Shown here one piece after another: positions 7,309 to 14,800 of a stretch of 15,857 bases of DNA. Source of the stretch: an uncultured Prevotellaceae bacterium. Lineage in GTDB: Bacteria > Bacteroidota > Bacteroidia > Bacteroidales > Bacteroidaceae. Positions within the stretch are counted from its first letter, which is position 1. The number at the start of each line of letters is the position of its first letter. The notes below the pieces were generated by a model. That model did not search any database, was not told the origin of the DNA, and saw only the letters and a program-made list of their open reading frames with translations. The stretch spans positions 1-15,857 of the forward strand of contig OMXX01000087.1 in the NCBI GenBank assembly GCA_900315105.1, given 5' to 3'. The translations under genes and the position numbers were made by a program.

Positions 7309-7421
7309 AAAATCGTTTTTTGTTACAGGTATGCTGTTCACACCTAAATGTGAATTACACAATGTGATAGAATAATATTGTTTTAATTCCTAAAAAAATT
7401 GTTTTTTAAACTTTCCAAGTG

Positions 7422-7429
7422 CAAAAGTA
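7422..7429 (-). promoter_or_regulatory. Probable -7 box for the CotH gene
   Basis: TACTTTTG on the minus strand fits TAnnTTTG and is followed by CA, about 114 bases before the start at 7308. No clear -33 element is seen in the A-rich sequence upstream. Confidence 0.5.
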
Positions 7430-7518
7430 CAAAAAAAATTGAAATAAACGAAAAAACATCGTGTTTTTTTGATTTACCGCCTCTTACACGCAACATTAAT
7501 TATATAGAACCCAAAATA

Positions 7519-7550
7519 TTTGGCGTTCTGCGAGAAAATAAGTAACTTTG
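7519..7550 (+). promoter_or_regulatory. Promoter for tcdA
   Basis: TTTG (7519-7522), 20 bases, then TAACTTTG (7543-7550) followed by CA: a full consensus match. The leader (about 7557-7606) contains a 6-bp hairpin, 7572-7577 with 7581-7586, around a 3-base loop. Confidence 0.75.
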
Positions 7551-7606
7551 CACTCGTCAATTAAAAAAGGACTTCTTACGAAGAAGCATTCGTCAACAAA
7601 AATAAC

Positions 7607-8476
7607 ATGTCGGAAAATATAACAAGGATGGAGCGTGGCATACAGCGCCGTACCGAATTACTATTGGGCAACGAGAACCTATCACGTATTCAGAAAGCAA
7701 AGGTGCTTATCTTTGGCTTAGGAGGCGTAGGCTCATGGTGCGCAGAGGCTTTGGTGCGTAGTGGCATCCGCCATATCACCATTGTGGACTCTGACCGCGT
7801 ATGCGTAACCAACTGCAACCGTCAGCTCATGGCAACGACAAAGACAATCGGTCAGGTGAAGGTAGAAGCCTTACGCACACGCTTGCTCGAAATAAATCCC
7901 GATGCTGAGATTGAGGCTTTACAGAAGATATACGATGCAACAACCGCGGAGTCGTTCCACATGGAAGACTACGATTTCATAATTGATGCCATCGACTCGC
8001 TTTCAGCAAAGGCAAACCTGATACTTCGTGCAACAAGCCTCCCGGAACATATCACATTCATATCCTCAATGGGTGCAGCCCTGCGCACAAATCCGTTTAT
8101 GGTAAGAAAGGCTGAGTTCTGGAAGGTGAAGGGCGACCCTTTGGCTCGTGCCATCAGAAAGAAATTCAAGCACATGAAGGTTTCTCCAGCAAGAAAGTTC
8201 CAATGCGTGTATAGCGAGGAGAAGCCTATAGAGAACAAGGGTGAGAACAAGGCTTGCGGTACGGGAGGCTGTCTATGTCCGAAGGCAAAGTTGCTTAGTG
8301 GAGAACGTGGTACTGACACAGCCGTATATGATGCTCCCGGAGACCAGCGTCTTGTAGAACACGAATGGTGCTCGTCAAAGGCTCAGATCAACGGTTCTCT
8401 CTGCCACATCACCTCTATCTTCGGCATGTCAATAGCCGGAATGATTATCAACAAGATTATAGGTGTTGAGTGTTAG
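7607..8476 (+). CDS. tcdA: tRNA threonylcarbamoyladenosine dehydratase (TcdA/CsdL)
   Basis: A 289-residue E1-like (ThiF/MoeB superfamily) protein. TcdA uses ATP to cyclise t6A at position 37 of ANN-decoding tRNAs to ct6A, in the cytoplasm. Seen here: RRTELLLG near the N-terminus, nucleotide loop GLGGVGS (37-43), Asp61 ending the second strand, the family-typical VCVTNCNRQL (65-74), VIDAIDS-like FIIDAIDS (125-132) and GDPLARAIRKKF (176-187), with CVYSEE after it. Between 217 and 266 are Cys217, 222, 224, 255 and 266, more cysteine-rich than E. coli TcdA as I recall it. Met8 is an alternative start. The last codons and the stop lie inside a 7-base tandem tract. It probably shares a transcript with greA, 98 bases downstream. 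Confidence 0.82.
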   Translation: MSENITRMERGIQRRTELLLGNENLSRIQKAKVLIFGLGGVGSWCAEALVRSGIRHITIVDSDRVCVTNCNRQLMATTKTIGQVKVEALRTRLLEINPDAEIEALQKIYDATTAESFHMEDYDFIIDAIDSLSAKANLILRATSLPEHITFISSMGAALRTNPFMVRKAEFWKVKGDPLARAIRKKFKHMKVSPARKFQCVYSEEKPIENKGENKACGTGGCLCPKAKLLSGERGTDTAVYDAPGDQRLVEHEWCSSKAQINGSLCHITSIFGMSIAGMIINKIIGVEC

Positions 8477-8538
8477 ATTATAGGTGTTAGGTGTTGGGTG
8501 TTGGGTGTTAGGTGTTGGGTGTTAGGTGTTTGGTGTTA
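8462..8538 (+). repeat. Heptamer tandem tract GGTGTTR
   Basis: Eleven 7-base units in strict register. Units at 8462, 8469 and 8476 are degenerate and overlap the end of tcdA, supplying its stop codon at 8474-8476. The eight from 8483 to 8538 are GGTGTTA, GGTGTTG or (once) GGTGTTT. TAG triplets at 8474, 8481 and 8488 close all three forward frames. Confidence 0.95.
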
Positions 8539-8540
8539 GC

Positions 8541-8568
8541 GTTAATTGTTAATTATTAATTGTTAATT
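8541..8568 (+). repeat. Heptamer tandem tract GTTAATT
   Basis: Four 7-base units (GTTAATT, GTTAATT, ATTAATT, GTTAATT) directly behind the GGTGTTR tract and ending 6 bases before the greA ATG. TAA in each unit closes all three forward frames. Confidence 0.95.
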
Positions 8569-8574
8569 GTCAGA

Positions 8575-9039
8575 ATGGAATATATGTCTCAGGAAGGCTA
8601 CGACAAGTTGGTAGCCGAATTACAGGAAATAATAAATGTTGAGTTGCCAAGAGTCAAGGATGCTATTGCAGAGGCTCGTGACAAAGGCGATCTCAGCGAG
8701 AATTTCGAGTATCATGCAGCCAAGCGTGAACAAGGCAAGCTGTTAAGCCGAATAAGCTACAAACAGAAGATTCTTGAGAACGCGAGGGTGATTGATGCAT
8801 CTGTGCTCGTAAGTGATACCGTAGGACTTCTCCGCAAGGTAGAAATGACCAACTTAGGCAACAACGCCAAGATGACATATACCATCGTTAATCCCCATGA
8901 GGCTAACCTCAAAGAGGGCAAGATTTCAATCAAGTCACCTATTGCCGAAGCTCTGTTAGGCAGGAAAATAGGCGAAACAGTTGAAGCCCACGTCCCGTCA
9001 GGCATTCTCAAACTCAGAATTGACAATATCACATTATAA
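8575..9039 (+). CDS. greA: Transcript cleavage factor GreA
   Basis: A 154-residue GreA, the usual length. GreA enters the secondary channel of backtracked RNA polymerase and stimulates cleavage of the transcript 3' end. Residues 1-75 form the coiled coil, with the acidic tip signature ARDKGDLSENFEY (34-46; Asp39 and Glu42 at the catalytic tip). The C-terminal globular domain ends with SPIAEALLGRKIGETVEAHVP (131-151 region). The frame is open upstream to a TTG at 8560, but that would place a repeat tract in the protein; MEYMSQEGY at 8575 matches family N-termini, with Met4 the only close alternative. No promoter is visible in the 98-base gap to tcdA, so read-through from tcdA is likely. A terminator follows. 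Confidence 0.96.
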   Translation: MEYMSQEGYDKLVAELQEIINVELPRVKDAIAEARDKGDLSENFEYHAAKREQGKLLSRISYKQKILENARVIDASVLVSDTVGLLRKVEMTNLGNNAKMTYTIVNPHEANLKEGKISIKSPIAEALLGRKIGETVEAHVPSGILKLRIDNITL

Positions 9040-9045
9040 CAGCAT

Positions 9046-9076
9046 GAAGGCCCGCAACCGCGAGCCTTCTTGTTTT
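9046..9076 (+). terminator. Intrinsic terminator of greA
   Basis: Stem 9046-9055 with 9060-9069 (one mismatch) and an AACC loop, followed by TTGTTTTA. Only the plus direction has the U-rich tail. Its tail overlaps the stop codon of the convergent ATP-grasp gene (9075-9077). Confidence 0.75.
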
Positions 9077-10175
9077 ATATATAGTTATACTTTAATTTGA
9101 GGTGATAACGCTTTGAATCATAAGTTATTGCCATATTCCCTTCTTTTATGTCATCAAGAGGACTAAGCGATAACGCCACATGTCCCATTGTCCTACGGAG
9201 ATTTATCTCCACACACGGATGAAGAAGGAATCCGTCGGCATCGTCCTTTGCCACAATCATCATATCAACACCGAAACGTATATCGGAGATGGCTGATTCT
9301 ACAGGCAACACGGAGAACATTTCGCCAAGCTCTTTCTCAAGATGTGCGGTTATCTCATCAAGAAGTTCGAGCGATACGTATCTGCTCATAATCTCACGTT
9401 TCACAGCCTCCGTGACAAGAAGATTTCCCGTATAGGCACCGTTCTGAGTCTGGAAAAGCGACAATCCAAGATAGTGCACCTTTCCTTTTGCATCGCGACG
9501 GAACTCCATGCCAAAGTCCTTAACCTTATTATATAAAGGCTCAACCATCACCCCTCCCTGAAGACGGATCACGTTACTTACCCAGTTCATAGCATTCTCC
9601 GTTTGCTCTCCGTTTTGGAAATAGCGCACCCCTCTCCCACTCGAGCTCCATGGAGCCTTTACTACTATGTCTCCATCACTTTGCAATCGTTCTAAAAAAG
9701 AATGATAATCAGTAACATAAAGGCTTTTACCGCAAGTTTTACTTTCTATCCCTTTCCTGACATTTTCAAGGATGGAAGTAGTGCATTTTCTATTGGAAAG
9801 AAGCCTTATTTTCTGCACCGCATCCTTGCTTGGAAGAACTCTTTCGGGCACACCTGCTGAAAGGAGTTGGAAACGTATTGCGAGATCCCATCCCCAAGGG
9901 TCAATAGCCGAAGGGGTACAGGTACTAAGCACATGGGCAATCTGTTCCATCGTACAGAACTCCACAGCAGGCTTACGCTCTGCCTTAAGCCTGCGGTAGG
10001 CAGACTCCGCAAAGTCTATGTCATCGACAATCACCACATCACCCTCATTCGACCATAGCGCAGGCAAATAGCACAAGTCGCTACGTAACTGCCTACCGGC
10101 ATGAGGAGCCGTAAAACGCTCGATGTTTGATGCAAGGGCAATATCGTGTTCTGGATTGAAAATTCTTATAGTCAT
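9075..10175 (-). CDS. Uncharacterised ATP-grasp-like protein
   Basis: A 366-residue cytoplasmic protein with features of an ATP-grasp enzyme, the fold that joins a carboxylate to an amine or thiol through an acyl-phosphate. Seen: an N-terminal FNPEHDIALAS (6-16); DIVVKAPWSSSGRGVRYF, a lysine strand with flexible glycine loop (Lys173, SSSGRG 177-182); GGVMVEPL (207-214) at the expected adenine-linker position; and Asp304, then Glu323 and Asn325 in CVEINLRRTMGH as likely metal ligands. I recall proteins starting FNPEHDLALA as a conserved, unnamed Bacteroidales family. The substrate is unknown and no pathway partner is adjacent. Its leader of about 150 bases holds two heptad tracts of opposite sense. 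The start at 10175 has AAGGATCAA just upstream, one of few possible ribosome sites here. Confidence 0.8.
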   Translation of the reverse strand: MTIRIFNPEHDIALASNIERFTAPHAGRQLRSDLCYLPALWSNEGDVVIVDDIDFAESAYRRLKAERKPAVEFCTMEQIAHVLSTCTPSAIDPWGWDLAIRFQLLSAGVPERVLPSKDAVQKIRLLSNRKCTTSILENVRKGIESKTCGKSLYVTDYHSFLERLQSDGDIVVKAPWSSSGRGVRYFQNGEQTENAMNWVSNVIRLQGGVMVEPLYNKVKDFGMEFRRDAKGKVHYLGLSLFQTQNGAYTGNLLVTEAVKREIMSRYVSLELLDEITAHLEKELGEMFSVLPVESAISDIRFGVDMMIVAKDDADGFLLHPCVEINLRRTMGHVALSLSPLDDIKEGNMAITYDSKRYHLKLKYNYI

Positions 10176-10198
10176 TTGATCCTTGTTTTTGAATTAAG

Positions 10199-10301
10199 AA
10201 GTAAAAGGGAAAAATTAAAAAGTATGGTTAGTATTTTCCCCTGAAAGCCATTAGCTGCACTTAGTAATCATACTTTTTACTTTTAAATTTTTACTTTTTA
10301 C
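10199..10301. repeat. Opposed heptad tracts in the ATP-grasp leader
   Basis: Left tract 10199-10226: AAGTAAA, AGGGAAA, AATTAAA, AAGTATG, four units of 7. Right tract 10271-10301: TAC or AAA at exact 7-base spacing in a T-rich run (TTTTTAC units at 10274, 10288 and 10295; TTTTAAA at 10281). The facing ends pair perfectly over 11 bp (10216-10226 with 10269-10279), enclosing 42 bases. The structure lies in the predicted leader of the minus-strand ATP-grasp mRNA. Confidence 0.8.
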
Positions 10302-10327
10302 TTTAGAAAATGCTTTCTTTTTCTCCG

Positions 10328-10358
10328 CAAAGATACGGAAAAATATCGTATAATTCAA
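10328..10358 (-). promoter_or_regulatory. Promoter for the ATP-grasp gene
   Basis: TATCTTTG (10328-10335, minus strand) with TTG (10356-10358) 20 bases upstream. Leader is about 145-150 bases. The 310-base gap 10176-10485 holds this promoter, the opposed heptad tracts and the divergent promoter of the ATPase gene. Confidence 0.7.
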
Positions 10359-10408
10359 CCAAGAACTGCTAAAAAATGTAAAAAAGACATACTTTTTGCC
10401 ACCTTGAC

Positions 10409-10439
10409 TTTGCAATTTGCAAAAATATGAGTACTTTTG
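10409..10439 (+). promoter_or_regulatory. Promoter for the AAA/DUF4143-type ATPase gene
   Basis: TTTG (10409-10412), 19 bases, then TACTTTTG (10432-10439) followed by CA. Leader is about 40 bases. Confidence 0.7.
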
Positions 10440-10485
10440 CAGTTAAAAATTGAAGTAGCACTTAAATCACGAAAAGACATCGCGA

Positions 10486-11673
10486 ATGGAGGTATTTTTC
10501 AGAACACATTCATACATGGTCGAGCATACCAATACGAATCTTCGTCGTAGTCTGATGGACGAAATAGATTGGACGGATCGCTTGATTGGAATAAAAGGCA
10601 CGCGCGGTGTTGGAAAAACAACATTTCTGTTACAGTACGCTAAAGAGAACTACGGTCCATACGACAGACGTTGCCTCTACATCAACATGAACAACTTCTA
10701 CTTTCAGGGACGGGGAATTGCAGACTTTGCAGGAGATTTCTACCGTCGGGGCGGTCGCGTACTTCTCATTGACCAAGTGTACAAGCAGAGTGACTGGAGC
10801 ACAGAACTGAGAAGATGCTACGACCTCTACCCTGAGCTTCAGATCGTGTTTGCGGGTTCAAGTGTGATGCGACTCAAGGACGAGAACCCAGAACTGAACG
10901 GAATAGTCAAGAGCTACAACCTGCGAGGATTCTCTTTTCGCGAATATCTAAACATTGAAACGGGAAACAACTTCAATTCATACACACTTGATCAGATACT
11001 CCGCAACCATGAGCACATTGTAAAGGAGATACTGCCAAAGGTTAGTCCCTCACAATACTTCACAAAATACATCGAACACGGTTTCTACCCACTCTATCGT
11101 GAGCATTCCGACTATCAGGAGAACCTGCTCAAGAGCATGAATATGACAACCGAGGTCGATATTCTCCTTATCAAGCAGATAGAGCTCAAATACCTCCCAA
11201 AGATTAAGAAACTGTTCTATCTACTTGCTGTAGACGGTCCAAAGGCACCGAACATAAGTCAGTTGGCTCATGAGGTTGAGACATCACGCGCTACCGTGAT
11301 GAACTACATCAAATACCTTGCCGACGCACGATTAATCAATATCATCTACCCTGTAGGTCAGGAGTTTCCTAAGAAGCCGACAAAGGTGATGCTCCACAAC
11401 TCCAACCTGCTCTCTGCCATCTACCCTATCAACGTGGATTTGCAGACAAAGATGGAGACATTCTTCGTCAACACCATGTGGAAAGACCACAAGGTGAACC
11501 AAAGTCCGCGCGACACCTACTATATAATAGATGGTAACAAAAGGTTCCGCGTATGCAATGCCGAGGCCGACCGCAAGGCAAGATATAATTCAGACATAAC
11601 ATACATACGCTACAATACGGAAGTGGGCAAGGATAACCTCATTCCGTTGTGGCTACTTGGATTCCTATATTAA
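10486..11673 (+). CDS. AAA_14/DUF4143-type ATPase
   Basis: A 395-residue predicted cytoplasmic P-loop ATPase of the common prokaryotic AAA_14 plus DUF4143 type, whose role is largely unknown. Walker A is GTRGVGKTT (38-46). Walker B is RVLLIDQ (91-97): Asp96 is present but the usual catalytic Glu is Gln97 (codon CAA). A sensor-1-like VFAGSS (121-126) and the GFSFREYL segment (148-155) follow, both typical of the family. Residues about 245-300 resemble a winged helix (ISQLAHEVETSRATVMNYIKYL). The C-terminus resembles the DUF4143 nuclease-like fold, but no complete catalytic motif is evident. It has its own promoter; a heptad-rich gap follows. The substrate is unknown. Confidence 0.85.
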   Translation: MEVFFRTHSYMVEHTNTNLRRSLMDEIDWTDRLIGIKGTRGVGKTTFLLQYAKENYGPYDRRCLYINMNNFYFQGRGIADFAGDFYRRGGRVLLIDQVYKQSDWSTELRRCYDLYPELQIVFAGSSVMRLKDENPELNGIVKSYNLRGFSFREYLNIETGNNFNSYTLDQILRNHEHIVKEILPKVSPSQYFTKYIEHGFYPLYREHSDYQENLLKSMNMTTEVDILLIKQIELKYLPKIKKLFYLLAVDGPKAPNISQLAHEVETSRATVMNYIKYLADARLINIIYPVGQEFPKKPTKVMLHNSNLLSAIYPINVDLQTKMETFFVNTMWKDHKVNQSPRDTYYIIDGNKRFRVCNAEADRKARYNSDITYIRYNTEVGKDNLIPLWLLGFLY

Positions 11674-11675
11674 TG

Positions 11676-11754
11676 AGGCAAAAGGCTAAAGGCTTAGGTC
11701 TAAGGTCTAAGGACTAAGGGCAAAAGGGCTAAAGGCTAAGGAACGAGGTCTATG
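11676..11754 (+). repeat. Degenerate heptad tract AGGYCTA
   Basis: Directly after the ATPase stop codon, GG recurs at 11677, 11684, 11691, 11697, 11704, 11711, 11718, 11726, 11734, 11740 and 11747: spacing mostly 7, with some 6 and 8. Units include AGGTCTA (three times), AGGACTA and AAGGCTA. TAA/TAG triplets fall in all three forward frames. Confidence 0.8.
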
Positions 11755-11764
11755 GTTGAAAACC

Positions 11765-11791
11765 TTTGACTTTTGACCTTTGACTTTCGAC
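11765..11791 (+). repeat. Heptad tract TTTGACY
   Basis: TTTGACT, TTTGACC, TTTGACT, TTCGAC: GAC recurs exactly every 7 bases (11768, 11775, 11782, 11789). TGA falls in all three forward frames. It ends 50 bases before the PFOR start. The 168-base gap 11674-11841 shows no full TAnnTTTG promoter. Confidence 0.9.
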
Positions 11792-11841
11792 AAAGAAAAC
11801 AAAACATTTTACAAATAAAATTTTTATCTTATAACAAAAAA

Positions 11842-14800
11842 ATGGCTAAAGAAAAAAAGTTTATCACTTGTGATGGTAATGAGGCTGCTGCACACGTAAG
11901 CTATATGTTTACTGAGGTAGCTGCTATCTACCCAATTACCCCATCTTCTCCTATGGCTGAGCACACCGACGACTGGTCAGCTCGTGGCCGTAAGAACATG
12001 TGGGGACAGGAAGTTCTCGTACAGGAAATGCAGTCAGAGGGCGGTGCTGCTGGTGCAGTTCACGGTTCTCTGCAGGCTGGTGCTCTCACCACTACCTATA
12101 CTGCTTCTCAGGGTCTTCTCCTTATGATTCCTAACATGTACAAGATCGCAGGTGAGCTTCTCCCATGTGTATTCGACGTTTCTGCCCGTACACTTGCTTC
12201 ACACTCACTCTGTATCTTCGGTGACCACCAGGACGTAATGGCTTGCCGTCAGACTGGCTTCGCTATGTTTGCTTCAAGCTCTGTTCAGGAGGTTATGGAC
12301 CTTACAGCTGTTCCTCACCTCGCTACTCTCGAGACAAAGGTTCCATTCATCAACTTCTTCGATGGTTTCCGCACATCTCACGAGTATCATAAGATCGAGG
12401 TTATGGACATGGAGGACATCAAGGCTATCACTCCTATGGAGTATGTCGAGGAGTTCCGTAACCGTGCACTCTCTCCAGAGCGCCCTGTAACACGTGGTAC
12501 TGCTGAGAATCCAAACGAGTTCTTCACACACCGTGAGGCAAGCAACACATATTATGAGAATATCCCAGACGTAGTAGAGAAGTACTGTCAGAAGATGACC
12601 GAGATCACTGGTCGTGACTACCACTGCTTCAACTACTATGGTGCTAAGGACGCTGAGAACATCATCATCCTCATGGGTTCTGCTTGTGAGGCTGCTAAGG
12701 AGGCTATCGACTACCTCATCTCTCAGGGCAAGAAGGTTGGTATGGTTAACGTACACCTCTATCGTCCATTCTCTGTTAAGTACCTCCTCGCTGCTGTTCC
12801 TAAGTCAGTTAAGAAGGTTGCCGTACTTGACCGTACCAAGGAGCCAGGTGCAGAGGGTGAGCCACTTTACCTCGACGTTAAGTCTGCATTCTACGATGTA
12901 GAGAACCGTCCATTGATCGTTGGCGGTCGTTACGGTCTCGGCTCTGCTGAGGTAACTCCAGCTAAGATCATCTCTGTATTCAACAACCTCGAGCTTCCAC
13001 AGCCAAAGAACCACTTCACAGTTGGTATCGTTGACGACGTTACAAACCTCTCTCTCCCTGTTGTAGAGGAGATGGCTCTCGGTGGCAAGTCAATTCAGGA
13101 GTGTAAGTTCTTCGGTCTTGGTGCCGACGGTACTGTAGGTGCTAACAAGAACTCTGTAAAGATCATCGGCGACAACACCGACAAGCACTGTCAGGCTTAC
13201 TTCTCTTACGACTCTAAGAAGTCAGGCGGTTTCACCTGCTCACACCTCCGTTTCGGTGACGAGCCTATCCGCTCTACATATCAGATCACCACACCAAACT
13301 TCGTTGCTTGTCACGTTCAGGCTTACCTGCACATGTACGACGTAACACGTGGTATCCGTGAGAACGGTTCATTCCTTCTCAACACTATCTTCGAGGGCGA
13401 GGAGCTCGTTAACTTCATCCCTAACAAGGTAAAGCGCGTATTCGCTGAGAAGAACATCAAGGTTTACTACATCAACGCTACAAAGATTGCTCAGGAGATC
13501 GGCCTTGGTAACCGTACCAACACTATCCTCCAGTCAGCATTCTTCCGCATCACAGAGGTTATCCCTGTTGACCTCGCTGTTGAGCAGATGAAGAAGTTCA
13601 TCGTTAAGTCTTACGGCAAGAAGGGTCAGGACGTTGTTGATAAGAACTACGCTGCTGTTGACCGCGGTGGTGAGTACAAGCAGCTCGCTGTTGATCCTGC
13701 ATGGGCTAACCTCCCTGACGACGCAGTTAAGCAGGACGATGCACCAGCATTCGTTAAGGAGCTCGTTCGTCCTATCAACGCTCAGGCAGGTGACCTCCTC
13801 AAGGTTTCTGACTTCGTTAAGCACAACACAGTTGACGGTACATGGCAGAACGGTACTGCTGCTTACGAGAAGCGCGGTGTTGAGGCATTCGTACCAGTAT
13901 GGAACGCAGAGAACTGTATCCAGTGTAACAAGTGTTCATTCGTATGTCCTCACGCAGCTATCCGTCCATTCGTACTCGACGCTAACGAGCTTGCTGGCAT
14001 CGACACTCCTACACAGGAGATCAAGGCACCTGCTGCATTCAAGGGCATGAACTTCGTTATCGCTCCATCTCCACTTGACTGTCTCGGTTGCGGCAACTGT
14101 GCCGACGTTTGCCCAGGCAAGAAGAACAAGGAGACTGGTGAGAACGAGAAGGCTCTCAAGATGGTTGCTTACAACCCAGACGCAGAGGATATGCAGAAGC
14201 TCGCTAAGGATTGGGATTACCTCGTTAAGAAGGTTCACACAAAGCAGGATCTTATCGACATCAAGGCTAATCCAAAGAACTCTCAGTTCGCTACCCCACT
14301 CTTCGAGTTCTCAGGTGCATGTTCTGGTTGCGGTGAGACACCATACGTTAAGCTCATCTCTCAGCTCTTCGGTGACCGTGAGATCATCGCTAACGCAACT
14401 GGTTGTTCTTCAATCTACTCTGCTTCTATCCCATCTACTCCTTACACAACCAACGAGAAGGGACAGGGTCCAGCATTCGACAACTCTCTCTTCGAGGACT
14501 TCTGTGAGTTCGGTCTCGGTATGGTTATCGGTAACAAGAAGATGAAGGAGCGCGTTGCTAAGCTCTTCCAGCAGCTCATCGACTCTGACAAGACTCCAGC
14601 TGACTTCAAGGCTGCTGCTGCTGAGTGGATCGAGAAGCGCGAGGATGCTGACGAGACAAAGCGTCTTGCTGCTATCCTCAAGCCAATGATCGCTGAGGGT
14701 GCTGCTGCTGGTTGCGACGTTTGCAAGGAGCTCAAGACTCTCGACCACTATCTCATCAAGCGTTCACAGTGGATCATCGGTGGTGACGGTGCTTCTTACG

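Noticed and set aside
7309..7362. An 18-residue N-terminal extension of the CotH protein
   Set aside because: The signal peptide begins at the internal Met-Lys-Lys at 7308; the extension would place polar residues before it.
8462..8568. A CRISPR-like array
   Set aside because: The repeats are contiguous 7-mers without spacers, and no cas genes are present.
8560..8574. A TTG start for greA
   Set aside because: It lies in the GTTAATT tract; the ATG at 8575 gives the standard GreA N-terminus and length.
11773..11841. An upstream start for PFOR
   Set aside because: It would translate part of the TTTGACY tract and an A-rich leader; family N-termini match MAKEKKFITCDG at 11842.
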